DNA from: Callorhinus ursinus
Taxonomy: Eukaryota; Chordata; Mammalia; Carnivora; Otariidae
Reading direction: 5' to 3'
NCBI RefSeq assembly: GCF_003265705.1
Contig: NW_020312785.1
Location: forward strand, 18,318,968-18,382,967
Length of the DNA: 64,000 nucleotides
Made by a program: the position numbers and the translations under genes. How positions within the stretch are numbered: position 1 is the first letter of the stretch; every line of letters begins with the position of its first letter. Below the pieces are notes generated by a model. That model was given only the letters and a program-made list of their open reading frames with translations, had not been told where the DNA came from and ran no database searches. This document shows positions 1-11,190 of this stretch, piece by piece.

Positions 1-779
1 AGAAGTCGGCTCCACTGAGGGACGTCGCTCCAGTGGCTAAGTGGGGGGTGAAACCCTCACTGGGACAGTGTGGTTTCAGGACCCTTGGGGTCACAGAAAG
101 ACCAGGGGTGCCTGAGTGTGGCAGAGCTCCCAGTTATCGCAGCAGGGAAGCCGCTGCAGAGATGGAGCCAAGGAGTGGGCTCTGAGCTTGGGGTTGCCAT
201 AAACTGTGATCCGCGGCATAATCGGGCCACTACTCTCCCAGCAGGGACCCAACAAGCGGCAGATTCGGGGAGACTCCGCTTCCTCCCCTGGGAGGAGGGA
301 ATATGCTGGGTTTGAAAACTCCAAAAGGGGTCGTGTGCGAGAGATAGAAATGCTTGGTCACAGGCTGGGTGAGCACAGTGCGTCTGGAGACCAAGGAGAA
401 GGGAGTGATTGACTGCTTTTCTCTGGGGGCTCACTGAGGAGTGGGGCCCCGAGTTCTCGGCTCCTCTGGGGCAGAGATTGGGAGGCTGCCATTTTCACTC
501 TCGTCCTCCAAAGCTGTACGGAAAGCGTGCAGGGAACAAAAGCTCCCGAGAGCAAACCCAAGCAGATTACGTAGCCCAGCCCCAGCAAGGGCAGGGCAAT
601 TCCCACTGCAACAGGCCCCTCCCCCAGAAGATCAGCAAGAACAGCCAGCCAAGTCCAAGTTTACCTATCATGGAGAACCGGCAGAAATCCAACACTAGGG
701 GAATACAGCACATAGAATTCGTGACTTTTTTTCCCCATGGTTCTTTAGTCTTTCAAGTTAATTTTTTAAATTTTCTTTA

Positions 780-919
780 TTTTTTATTTTTCTATATTTT
801 TAAAATTTTTCTTTGTCCCTTTTTCAACCAACATCTTATCAATCCCTTTTTAAAAATCTTTTTTATTTTTCATTTTTAGAGTCATATTCTATCCATTCAT
901 TGTAGTTGACCTTATTTTT

Positions 920-974
<55 letters not shown>

Positions 975-1380
975 CTCTCTTTAAAATTTTGGGATACAGT
1001 TTCTTCTAACAGACCAAAATATACCCTATATCTCTAGTGTGTGGCTTTGTTCTAGTCTCCTGCCTGATCACATTCTCTCCCTTTTTTTTTTAATTTCTCT
1101 TCTTCCTTTTTTCAATCAACTTCTTATCAATTCCTTTTATAAAATCTTTTATAATATTCATCTTTACCATCATATTCTATCCCTTCATCCTATTTACCCT
1201 TATTTATGTACATATATAAGTTTTTCTCTCTTTAATATTTTGGGAGGCAGTTTCTTCTAACAGACCAAAATATGCCCAAAATCTAGAGCGTGGCACTGAT
1301 CTATTCAACACCCTGATCATATTTAATCATATCTTTTTTTTTTTCCTTTCCTTTTTTTTCTTTCCCTTTCTTTTCCCCTG
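780..1380 (+). repeat. Tandem duplication within the L1 5' UTR, about 2.3 units
   Basis: Two diverged copies of a roughly 250-290 bp block lie head to tail. Landmarks pair up: 'tcttatcaat' at about 834 and 1122; 'catattctatcc' at about 883 and 1171; 'ttcttctaacagacc' at 1001 and 1252. A third partial unit begins after 1275, with 'ctagagcgtggcac' resembling 'ctagtgtgtggctt' at about 1034, and 'cctgatca' at 1312 resembling the one at 1063. The offset changes from 288 to 251 because the first unit holds a long TA run. Tandem 5' UTR units are known in other mammalian L1 lineages. Confidence 0.8.
920..968. repeat. (TA)n microsatellite
   Basis: About 24 consecutive TA dinucleotides lie within the first 5' UTR repeat unit. 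The matching place in the second unit (about 1205-1218) has only 'tgtacatatata', so the run expanded in one unit only. Confidence 0.95.
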
Positions 1381-1480
1381 GTTTCAGGTCTATTCTGATT
1401 TGTTGTGTGTATATTTTTCTGGGTTGTTGTTACCCTGTTAACATTTTCTTCCCTCATTCATCTGTTCTCCTCTGGACAAA

Positions 1481-2299
1481 ATGACAAGATAGAAAAACTC
1501 ACCTCAAAAAAAGAACAGGAGGCATTACTGACTGCCAGGAACCTAATCAATACGGGCGTTAGTAAGGTGTTGGAACTAGAGTTCAGAATGATGATTATAA
1601 AGATGCTAGCTAGGCTTGAAAAAAGCATGGAAGATTCTAGAGAAACCGTTTCTGGAGAAATAAAAGAACTAAAATCTAACCAAGTCGAAATAAAAAATGC
1701 TATTAATGAGGTGCAGTCAAAAATGGAGGCTCTAACTCCTAGGATAAATGAGGTAGAAGAGAGAATTAGTGATATAGAGGACCAACTGATGGAGAATAAA
1801 AAAGCTGAGAAAAGAGAGATAAACAACTACTGGATCACGAGGGCAGAATTCAAGAGATAAGTGATACAATAAGACGTAACAATATTAGAATAATTGGGAT
1901 CCCAGAAGAAGAAGAGAGAGAGGGGCAGAAGGTATATTGGAGCAAATTATAGCAGAGAACTTCCCTAATGTGGGGAAGGAAATAGGCATCAAAATCCAGG
2001 AGGGACAGAGAACCCCCCTCAAAATCAATAAAAATAGGTCAAGACCCCGACATCTATTAGTAAAACTTACGAGTCTCAGAGACAAAGAGAAAATCCTGAA
2101 AGCAGCTTGGGACAAGAGGTCTGGAACCTACAATGGTAGAAGCATTAGATTGGCAACAGACCTATCCACAGAGACCGGGCAGGCCAGAAAGGAATGGCAT
2201 GAAATATTTAGAGCACTAAACGAGAAAAATACGCAGCCAAGAATAGTATATCCAGGTAGGCTGTCACTGAAAATAGAAGGAGAGATAAAAAGCTTCTAG
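1481..2299 (+). pseudogene. LINE-1 ORF1 (RNA-binding chaperone), disabled
   Basis: ORF1p coats L1 RNA as a coiled-coil trimer. The expected start ATG is at 1481, but the fourth codon (1490) is a TAG stop and the frame shifts near 1510. The coiled-coil region then reads openly in another frame to a stop at 1858-1860, with heptad-rich sequence such as LEKSMEDSRE and EVEERISDIEDQL. A second shift before about 1842 opens a frame with the RRM-type motif NNIRIIGIPEE. A third shift near 1920 restores a frame with the C-terminal domain (LEQIIAENFPNVGKE through the TAG at 2297-2299). At least three frameshifts and one early nonsense codon make it nonfunctional. The methionine at 1405 lies in 5' UTR sequence and is not the true start. 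Confidence 0.9.
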
Positions 2300-2452
2300 G
2301 ACAAACAAAAACTAAAGAACTTTGCAAACAGGAAACCAGCCCTACAAGAAATATTGAAAGGGGTCCTCTAAGCAAAGAGAGAGCATAAAAGTAACATAGA
2401 CCAGAAAGGAACAGAGACAACATACAGTAACAGTCACCTTACAGGCAATACA
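2300..2452 (+). other. L1 inter-ORF spacer
   Basis: About 150 bp separate the ORF1 stop from the ORF2 ATG at 2453. The spacer has several stops in all frames and no gene. In L1 elements ORF2 is translated inefficiently from the same RNA by reinitiation; nothing here shows more than the expected spacing. Confidence 0.7.
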
Positions 2453-5400
2453 ATGGCACTAAATTCATATCTTTCAATAGTTACCCTGAATGTAAATGGG
2501 CTAAATGCCCCAATCAAAAGATATAGGGTATCAGATTGGATAAAAAAACAAGACCCATCGATACGCTGTCTTCAAGAGACTCATTTTAGACCTAGAGACA
2601 CCCCCAGATTGAAAGTGAGGGGGTGGAAAACCATTTACCACGCTAATGGACACCAAAAGAAAGCTGAGGTGGCAGTCCTTATATCAGACAAATTAGATTT
2701 TAAACCAAAGACTATAATAAGAGATGAGGAAGGACACTATATCCTACTGAAAGTGTCTATGCAACAAGAAGATCTAACAATTGTAAATATCTATGCCCCT
2801 AACATGGGAGCAGCCAATTATATAAGCCAATTAATAACAAAAGCAAAGAAACACACTGACAACAATACAATAACAGTAGGGGACTTTAACCCCCCCCTCA
2901 CTGAAATGGACAGATCATCTAAGCAAAAGATCAACAAGGAAATAAAGACTTTAAATGACACACTGGACCAGATGGACTTCACAGATATATTCAGAACATT
3001 CCATCTCAAAGCAACAGCATACACATTCTTCTCTAGTGCCCATGGAACATTCTCCAGAATAGTTCACATCCTAGGTAACAAATCAGGTCTCAACTGGTGC
3101 CAAACGATTGGGATCATTCCCTGCATATTTTCAGACCACAATGCTTTGAAACTAGAACTCAGTCACAAGAGGAAACACAGAAAGAACTCATACATGGAGG
3201 CTAAAGAGCATCCTACTAAAGAATGAATGGGTCAACCTGGAAATTAAGGAAGAATTCATGGAAACAAATGAAAATGAAATCACAACTGTTTAAAATCTTT
3301 GGGATGCAGCAAAGGCGGTCCTAAGAGGAAAGTATATAGCAATACAAGCCTTTCTCAAGAAACAAGAAAGGTCTCAAATACACAACCTAACCCTACACCT
3401 AAAGGAGCTGGAGAAAGAAAAGCAAATAAAGCCTAAACCCAGCAGGAGAAGAGAAATAATAAAGATCAGAGCAGAAATCAATGAACTAGAATTCAAAAGA
3501 ACAGTAGAATAGATCAATGAGACTAGAAGGTGGTTCTTTGAAAGAATTAATAAGATTGATAAACCCCTGACCAGAGTGATCAAAAAGAAAAGAGAAATGA
3601 CCCAAATAAATAAAATCATGAATGAAAGAGGAGAGATCACAATCAACACCAAAGAAATACAAACAATTATAAGAACATATTATGAGCAACTATATGCCAG
3701 GAAATTAGATAATCTGGAAGAAATGGCTGCATTCCTAGAGATGTATCAACTACCAAAACTGAACCAGGATGAAATAAAAAAACCTGAACAGACCTATAAC
3801 CAGTAAGGAAATTGAAGCAGTCATCAAAAATCTGCCAACAAACAAAAGCCCAGGGCCAGATGGCTTCCCAGAGGAATTACACCAAACATTTAAAGAAGAA
3901 TTAATACCTATTCTTCTGAAACTGTTCCAAAAAATAGAAATGGAAGGAAAACTTCCAAACTTGTTTTATGAGGCCATCATTACCTTGATCCCCAAACCAG
4001 ACAAAGACCCCATCAAAAAGGGGAATTACAGACCAATATCCTTGATGAACATGGATGCAAAAATTCTCACCAAAATACTAGCCAATAGGATCCAACAGTA
4101 CATTAAAAGGATTATACACCACGACAAAGTGGGATTTATCCCTGGGCTGCAAGATTGGTTCAACATCCGCAAATCAATGAATGTGATATAATACATTAAC
4201 AAAAGAAAGAACAAGAACTATATGATCCTCTCATATGACAAAGCATTTGACAAAGTACAGCATCCTTTCTTGATCAAAACTCTTCAGAGTATAGGGATAG
4301 AGGGTACATACCTCAATATCCTAAAAGCCATCTATGAAAAACCCACAGCGAATATCATTCTCAGTGGGGAAAAACTGAGAGCGTTCCCCCTAAGGTCAGG
4401 AACATGGCAAGGATGTCCACTATTACCACTGCTCTTCAACATAGTGCTAGAAGTCCTAGCCACAGCAATCAGACAACCAAAAGAAATAAAAGGCATCTGA
4501 ATCAGCAAAGAAGTCAAACTCTCACTCTTTGCAGATGATATGATACTTTATGTGGAAAACCCAAAAGACTCCACCCCAAAACTGCTAGAACTCATACAGG
4601 AATTCAATAAAGTGGCAGGATATAAAATCAATGCACAGGAATCAGTGGCATTCCTATACACCAACAATAAGACAGAAGAAAGAGAAATTAAGGAGTTGAT
4701 CCCATTTACCATTGCACCCAAAACCATAAGATACCTAGGAATGAATCTAACCAAAGCTGCAAAGAATCTGTACTCAGAAAACTATAAAATACTCATGAAC
4801 AAAATTGAGGAAGACACAAAGAAATGGAAAACGTTCCATGCTCATAGATTGGAAGAACAAATATTGTGAAGATGTCAATGCTACCTAGAGCAATCTACAT
4901 ATTTAATGCAATCCCTATCAAAATACCATCCACTGTTTTCAAAGAAATTGAACAAATAATCCTAAAATTTGTATGGAACCAGAAAAGACCCCGAATAGTC
5001 AGAGGAATGTTGAAAAAGAAAAGCAAAGCCGGTGGCATCACAATTCCGGACTTCAAGCTCTATTACAAAGCTGTAATGATCAAGACAGTATGGTACTGGC
5101 ACAAAAACAGACACAAAGATCAATGGAACAGAATAGAGAGCCCAGAAATGGACCCTCAACTAATCTTCAACAAAGCAGGAAAGAATGTCCAATGGAAAAA
5201 AGACAGTCTCTTCAACAAATGATGTTGGGAAAATTGGACAGCCACAAGAAGAACAACGAAACTGGACCATTTCCTCACACCACACACAAAAATAGACTCA
5301 AAATGGATGAAAGACCTAAATATGAGACAGGAATTCATCAAAATCATAGAGGAGAACACAGGCAGCAACCTCTTCGACCTCAGCCACAGCAACTTCTTCC

Positions 5401-6246
5401 TAGAAACATCACTGAAGGCCAGGGAAGCAAGGGCAAAAATGAACTATTGGGACTTCATCAAGATAAAAAGCTTTTGCACAGCAAAGGAAACAGTCAACAA
5501 AACCAAAAGAAAACTGACAGAATGGGAGAAGATATTTGCAAATGACATATCAGATAAAGGGCTAGTATCCAAAATCTATAAAGAACTTATCCAACTCAAC
5601 ACCCAAAGAACAAATAATCCAATCAAGAAATGGGCAGAAGACATGAACAGACATTTTTACAAAGAAGACATCCAAATGGCCAACAGACACATGAGAAAAG
5701 TGCTCACTATCGCTCGGCATCAGGGAAATCCAAATCAAAACCTCAATGAGATACCACCTCACACCAGTCAGAAGGGCTAAAATGAACAAGTCAGGAAATG
5801 ACAGATGTTGGCGGGGATGTGGAGAAACGGGAACCCTCCTACGCTGTTGGTGGGAATCCAAGCTGGTGTAGCCACTCTGTGAAACAGTATGGATGTCCCT
5901 CAAAAAGTTGAAAATAGAGCTACCCTACGACCTAGCAATTGCACTACTTGGTATTTACCTCAAAGATACAAATGTAGTGATCTGAAGGGGTATGTGCACC
6001 CCAATGTTTATAGCAGCCATGTCCACAATAGCCAAACTATGGAAAGAGCCAAGATGTTCACCGACAGATGAATGGAAAAAAAGAGGTGGTATATATATAC
6101 ATTGGAATATTATGCAGCCATCAAAAAAAAGAAATCTTGCCATTTGCAATGCTGTGGATGGAACTGGAGGGTATTATGCTGAGCAAAATAAATCAATCAG
6201 AGAAAGACATGTATCATATGATCTCACTGATATGAGGAATTCTTAA
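2453..6246 (+). pseudogene. LINE-1 ORF2 (endonuclease / reverse transcriptase), disabled
   Basis: The ATG at 2453 opens 257 codons covering the AP-endonuclease-like domain, with N14, QETH (E42), YAPN (Y114), GDFN (D144, N146) and SDH (D228, H229). The Asp expected in 'FSRIDHILG' is Val204. The frame ends at TGA 3224-3226. The body resumes in fragments: linker 3576-3806; reverse transcriptase 3940-4866 in one frame with in-frame stops at 4189 and 4498; then a shift and an open stretch 4866-5222 ending in a Trp-to-stop change. The same frame continues to about 5705, then shifts into the Cys-rich region ([16 protein letters not shown]) ending near 6246. Motif A lacks two codons (LSYDKAFDK), the QGCP motif is preceded by Trp instead of Arg, and LFADDM survives near 4530. 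The translations match L1 ORF2 clearly. Confidence 0.93.
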
Positions 6247-6690
6247 TCTCAGGAAACAAACTGAGTGTTGCTGGAGTGGTGGCAGTTGGAAAGGATCGGG
6301 TGGCTGAGTGATAGACATTGGGGAGGGTATTTGCTATGGTGAGTGCTGTGAATTGTGCAAGACTGTTGAATCACAGACCTGTACCTCTGATACAAATAAT
6401 ACATTATATGTTAAAATAAAAAAGTAGGAAGGGAAAAGTGAAGGGGGGGAAATTGGTGGGGGAGACGAACCATGAGAGAATATGGACTCTGAGAAACAAA
6501 CTGAGGGTTCTAGAGGGGAGGGGGATGGGGGATGGGTTAGCCTGGTGATGGGTATTAAAGAGGGCACGTTCTGCGTGGAGCACTGGGTGTTATATGTAAA
6601 CAATGAATCATGGAACACTACATCAAAAACTAATGATGTTATGTATGGTGATTAACATAACATAATAAAATAAAATTAAAAAGAAATAAA
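6247..6690 (+). other. L1 3' UTR with two tail modules and A-rich end
   Basis: Module A (6247-6420) ends 'aataatacattatatgttaaaa'-like with a short A run. Module B (6421-6690) starts 'aggaaggg', contains 'gaatcatggaacactacatc' and ends 'taacataataaaataaaa'. The same A-then-B order occurs at 59221-59658. Module B alone ends the copy at 28565-29515, and module A alone ends the stub at 55370-55545. Confidence 0.85.
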
Positions 6691-7670
6691 GTAAATTTGG
6701 GGAAGGCTTGCTTTGACATTTAACTTTAGACAAAGATCTATTTATTACTAAAGCAGACAAGTACTCCAACCCATAGAAGAATCATAAAGGAAGTTGAAAA
6801 TATTTTATGTAAAGAAAAGATATACAAGATACTTATAAATACATTTTTTGGGGGGAAATAATATATATTGATCATTTTGTAATGTTCAGCTTTCACTGGC
6901 AGGCGTTTGGCCTTCACTGAAAAATAAGAAAAAAGTCAAGTGAGAGGTTTTGTATATCTGTCTCACTGCCTGGCTAGATTAAACCAGGCAGAGTATTATA
7001 AGGCTGTTGGCTCTAAACCTGAATTTTTCAAGATTAAGGTTGATGGTTGTTTTATATCCAGCCAAAATTCATTATCTCTAGAAACAGTAGGTATGTCTTC
7101 TTCAATAATGGAAATTCATCAAGATCCTGGATATAGTATTTCATAGAAAGAGCTAAGTTCATTTGTTAACCATTTACCCTGATGTGGCAAACTGATTAAG
7201 AAGTAAAGAGCTTCTCTGCTAACTAAGAAGAGGTACCAGTAGGCAGCTGATCCCCTGTGCAAAAGCACAGAAACTTAAAAAAGCAAATATTTTGGCTTAT
7301 GAGCAAGTGCAGCCCACAGTTGCATCTAAATGAGAGCCCCCCCCCCCAGTTAGAGTTTCCACTAGATAGCTGCCCCCTGTAGAGACAGGACACTCCCCAA
7401 CTCATACACCTGCTCATGCATACCGCCCTCCTTTCCCTTCAAGCCAGTGTGGATGGGATCTGAAGCAGACACATGGACCTAGGCTGGCCTGAATCCTCTT
7501 GTATGAGCTGTATAGCTGGGTTGATCATTTTCTCTCAGGAATTTGAATAAAGAAGCAGAGAGAAAATTTGACTGTTACTTTCCATATTTCCTTGAAAGTA
7601 GTGTAAGATTTCAGTTTGGGGAGAACAGAATCATTCTTCACAAGAGAAATGGTGGAATCAAAGGTAGAGA
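6691..7670. other. Unique AT-rich DNA, no gene seen
   Basis: No convincing ORF or named repeat. A C run lies at 7339-7348. The stretch around 7440-7555 ('ggctggcctgaatcc', 'tttgaataaag') has the feel of an old LTR end, but I cannot place it. Confidence 0.5.
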
Positions 7671-7679
7671 GCTTGGAGT

Positions 7680-7960
7680 GAGTATGTAAATTGAGGGCAA
7701 AGGGAGGGGGAAAGAAAAGAAGGGATACAAAAAGCCTGACTTGACTGGAGCAGAGAATTGTATGTGGCGCTGAGTGAAAAACAAGGCCTTGTAGAACATA
7801 TGGGATCAGGTGATTGCCCACTGAGGAGTATGAATTCTGCCCAATAAGCAATAACTGAAGATCTCTCTAAACCATAAAGCAAGAGAGTGGCATCTTCAGG
7901 GCAGGAGGCATGAAGTCTAAGGTAGCACTGACATGCAGGAAAGCTGAGGACAGAGGTACA
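7680..7960 (+). repeat. Possible fragment of the ancient repeat also seen at 32405-33850
   Basis: Phrases such as 'gactggagcagagaa', 'aaggccttgtagaacata' and 'gcaataactgaagatc' fall in the same order as 'gactggagtattaag', 'agggccctaattatgaacta' and 'gaatcattgaagtgtc' around 32813-32905. This matches a mammal-wide interspersed repeat whose family name I am not sure of. Divergence is high. Confidence 0.4.
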
Positions 7961-8083
7961 TGCAGGAAGACCAGCCTGGGGCTGGAGGTGGATGAGCATT
8001 TGGCCAGGAAAACTGCCCTATAAAGCAGAATTTTAATTTGACACTTTTATTGTTAACTTCTCATTATTTCATTCCTTCAATCG

Positions 8084-8316
8084 TTTTTTTTTTTTTTAAA
8101 GATTTATTTATTTGGGGGAGAGAGCGAGAGAGAGAGAGAGAGAGAGAGCATGTGTGCATGAGTGGGAGGAGGGGCAAAGGGAGGAGGAGAAAGAGAGAAG
8201 CAGACTCCATGAGCACTGGAGCCCGAGAGCAGGGCTCTATTCCATGACCCTGAGATCATGACCAAAACCGAAACCAAGAGTCAGAGGCTTAACCCACTGA
8301 GCCCCCCAGATGCTCC
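8084..8316 (-). mobile_element. SINEC (tRNA-Lys-derived CAN-SINE)
   Basis: On the minus strand this reads tRNA-like head, body, CT run and A tail. Here the T tail is at 8084, the (AG)n run at 8121-8150 and the head at about 8316. Imperfect 10-bp TSDs flank it: 'tccttcaatc' (8073-8082) and 'tccttcactc' (8317-8326). Non-autonomous; mobilised by L1 machinery. Confidence 0.9.
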
Positions 8317-8326
8317 TCCTTCACTC

Positions 8327-9602
8327 CTACTTCTTGACTTCATTCTACTCTTCTGTGTTCTCTATCTCCTATCCTACTGTACTTCTTACGACTGCTACTT
8401 TCTGGTCATGTTTTAAGCAATATCCACTGTTGTAAAATTTCTTGAGTAATGACTCTCCTCTCCTGAATTGCTCTTTCTAACTTCACTAGATGGGTTTTCT
8501 GAAAAAATTGTCTGCAATTTTTTTTTTGCATAAGAATACATATTACTACAAAATATGGGAGGTTAGTATTTTTTCTTGGATATAGAAATTTCATCAATTT
8601 TCAAAAATCATTAGGCTGTAAAAAAGTCAGTTTGATTTCCCAAGCTTATTTGGCCCTGCTTATATTTTCTCATCTATAAACATGCTTATCAGCTTTGCTG
8701 CTTCATGTGTCACTAGACTGAAGAATTTGAAAAATATATAAGCATCTGCTTTTAATAAGTATGAACTAATACTAGAGAAGCCCAACCATAAAGAAGATAA
8801 AAAATTAATAAAATAAGGGCATGAAAAACAAAGATATGTTTAACTCTTAGAAAGCTCACTCTTTGATGTGTATATAAGTGAGTCTTAGCATTATGGAGGG
8901 ATTGCTCTAATGAATCCTCTCCAGGTGGCCAAGTGAAAAATAATATGAAAAGAAAATCACTGGTATGTTAATGAAAGTAAACTGGAAATACAGAAATGAT
9001 TTACCAAAAATTCTGTCTCTTCACAACTTGTTAGCCCTTTTTTTGGGTGAGTGCAAGAACAAACTTTATATTCACTCAATTTATCTACTGTGCAGACCTG
9101 TTTCATTTTCTTGGTTTTTGGTGCATGTGGATGAGGCTGATTTTTATGATGGGGTGGTGAGTGGAGGGTTTTTTTGTGTGTGTGTGGATTTAAGGGAAAG
9201 TTATTTATCATTCTCAGTTCATCTAATCCTAGTTAGTAGTTATGAACTTGCTTTTCGCAATGATCTCACCAGTGAACTACAATTAAGGGACAGTGTTGTT
9301 AGTTGGTGCCTTACCAGTCAGAGAGCTCCAGCCATTTTGACTCCCACTGCACCCCACTTCCTTTATAACTCTGGAGACCTTCCACTCTGTCTCCAAGTGG
9401 ATCTCCCCTGTGAAACTGTACATGGGTCTTTGATTTCAGGAGTGGTGGTGGAGGGATTACACTTGGCAGAGATATTACCAGATCCATACCCAAAGGACCA
9501 CTATAAAAACCTGAAATCATATCAACACATTGTGATGTTGACTTTATGCCCTTTACATTTTTTTTCTTCTTTGTGCCCTATGATTTTTGTCTTAGCACTT
9601 TT
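8327..9602. other. Unique DNA holding one 222-codon open frame
   Basis: No repeat was recognised. The plus-strand frame 8965-9633 is the longest outside L1 sequence, but it has no domain, signal peptide or family that I recognise. It runs into the target site and tail of the SINE at 9617-9876. I do not call it a gene. Confidence 0.5.
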
Positions 9603-9616
9603 AAGACAAGCAATTA

Positions 9617-9876
9617 ATATTTTTTTTAAATAGTACCTGTTTCCTTTTTTAAAAAAAATATTTATTTGAAAGAGAGAGTGAGAGCAAGAGAGCGAGAGAG
9701 CACACACATGCCCACACATTTGCAAGCAGGGGAAAGGGAGGGGAATCTCAAGCAGACTCTGCACTGAGCGCTGAGCACAGGGCCTGTTGCAGGGCTTGAT
9801 CTCACGATCCTGAGATCAGGACCTGAGCCAAAGCCAAGAGTTGGACGCTTAACCAACTGGGCCACCCAGGCGCCCC
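9617..9876 (-). mobile_element. SINEC with an extended, interrupted 3' tail
   Basis: The head ends at 9876 ('ccacccaggcgcccc'). Fourteen-bp TSDs match at 12 of 14 positions: 'aagacaagcaatta' (9603-9616) and 'aagacatgcagtta' (9877-9890). Inside the TSDs the tail has two A-rich runs separated by about 14 non-A bases (about 9631-9644, 'agtacctgtttcc' on the plus strand), longer than in the other copies. Confidence 0.92.
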
Positions 9877-9949
9877 AAGACATGCAGTTAAAATTGAATA
9901 TTATTTTCTTATCTGTGCATTTTTTTTTATTTTGTTCACGAATCCTATC

Positions 9950-10240
9950 CTTCCTCTTTGTCAAAACTCATCTCAAAATTCATTTCTTATAAGAAGTTAT
10001 TTATAGTTATCCTCATTTGATATTCTTGGTAACTTTATTGCTGTAATATTTAGAAATGAATTTTGAGCGCTATTAAGCTACCTTAAATTCACTTACATGT
10101 TATTCTCTCATGTATATACTATTTTAGTGTAGTTCCTATGTGTATAAAAAGTTTCATCAAGAGTCCCTGAAGTCAAGGACTGTGCCATAGATTGATTATA
10201 CCTTCCTGTGTCTCTGTAATGTCCTTTTCTCAATAAAGAA
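9950..10240 (+). repeat. Probable L2 LINE 3'-end fossil
   Basis: The pyrimidine-rich stretch followed by 'gaagtcaaggactgtgccatag' at about 10170 and 'caataaag' at 10231 resembles the 3' end of L2 (a 'gggcagggactgtg ... caataaat' pattern). Strongly diverged. Confidence 0.45.
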
Positions 10241-10917
10241 ATATTGCCTGGGACCAGAACACCACCGGCTCTTTATAGAAATGACTTTTAATAATATAAA
10301 AGTGCTTTAGAGAACCAGAAATTTGCTTGGGATTCCCCTAGATGTCTCCTTCAGTCCTGTTCTTGTTTCTCCTGAATGCCACACTAGATGCTTACCCGAC
10401 TCTGTCCACTGCCAGCCATTGAGGAAATCCTGGAAATTCTGAGCTCGGATTGTTTTGCTTTCCCTGCCTTTGCTTCAGTAGCAGAGCTCACACACTGCCA
10501 GTGATTTCCATAATATGACAGTTTGTGAATGTTAATATTACTCTAATTAAAATGCCTGTCTGCTTTTTTGTGCCTAATCCTCACTGATCCCCTGCAGAGT
10601 CCAACAACTGGGCTGTGAAAAGTCCCCCAAATTGTGCAGCTGTTTAATGGCTCTCAGTTATTCACTTCAGCATTCATAAATGACAGATCACAGAAAATCA
10701 GAAACTCAGATGTCAAAACAGACATTGAAAATTCCATGAAAATCCAAAGGGCCAGAACCCTCCTGACTTTTTGTTCTCTTAACTGCATCATTGAAGAGAC
10801 GGCATGATTTACCTGGGCCACCACCAAAATGCAAATGAGCATGCATTTGAAAATCCTCATGAGAGCTTTTCTGAAACTGGCTACTGAAAATACTAGGGGA
10901 GACTGTGAGCATGAGTC
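10241..10917. other. Unique DNA, no gene seen
   Basis: No ORF with recognisable content. The minus-strand frames here are short and run into the neighbouring SINE. Confidence 0.5.
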
Positions 10918-10928
10918 AAATCCTTCTT

Positions 10929-11113
10929 TTTTTTTTGATTTTATTTTTATTTGAGAGAGAATGAGAGATAGAGAGCACGAGAGGAAGAGGGTCAGAGGGA
11001 GAAGCAGACTCCCTGCCAAGCAGGGAGCCCGATGTGGGACTCGATCCCAGGACTCCAGGATCATGACCTGAGCCAAAGGCAGTTGCTTAACCAACTGAGC
11101 CACCCAGGCACCC
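10929..11113 (-). mobile_element. SINEC
   Basis: T tail at 10929-10936, GA run, body 'ccctgccaagcagggagccc' and head ending 'gccacccaggcaccc'. The 11-bp TSDs differ at one position: 'aaatccttctt' (10918-10928) and 'aaattcttctt' (11114-11124). Confidence 0.93.
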
Positions 11114-11124
11114 AAATTCTTCTT

Positions 11125-11190
11125 GATCATCTATTGCTATGCACCAGGCACTGTACGAGGCACTTTCATAGAATTATCTGATTTTGTTAG
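11125..11190 (-). repeat. MIR-like fossil
   Basis: 'tgcaccaggcactgtacgaggcactttcatagaattatctgatttt' follows the common antisense MIR/L2 phrase with 'gccaggcactgt' and 'attatctcattt'. Short and diverged. Confidence 0.5.

Larger units (their letters stand above)
1..1480 (+). promoter_or_regulatory. LINE-1 5' UTR (promoter region)
   Basis: This is the segment before L1 ORF1. Bases 1 to about 700 are GC-richer than anything else nearby, as expected for an L1 internal Pol II promoter. Bases 700-1480 are T-rich and contain a duplicated block. The open frames at 57-606 are on both strands and resemble no protein I know; I treat them as chance frames in GC-rich DNA. Promoter function is inferred from position in the element only. 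Confidence 0.75.
1..6690 (+). mobile_element. Near full-length carnivore LINE-1, degenerate, 5' end outside window
   Basis: The order is that of an autonomous non-LTR retrotransposon: GC-rich 5' UTR (1 to about 700), T-rich 5' UTR (700-1480), ORF1 (1481-2299), inter-ORF spacer, ORF2 (2453-6246), 3' UTR and an A-rich end at about 6650-6690. Translated pieces match L1 ORF1p coiled coil and C-terminal domain, and ORF2p endonuclease, reverse transcriptase and Cys-rich C-terminal region. Both ORFs carry stops and frameshifts, so the copy cannot mobilise itself. The window starts inside the 5' UTR, so the upstream TSD cannot be checked. The 3' tail matches the L1 tails at 29221-29515, 59221-59658 and 63503-63800, so these copies belong to related, fairly recent carnivore subfamilies. 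Confidence 0.95.

Noticed and set aside
57..879. Overlapping open frames of 68-156 codons on both strands at the window start
   Set aside because: They lie in the L1 5' UTR and resemble no protein; their GC-rich composition explains the open frames.
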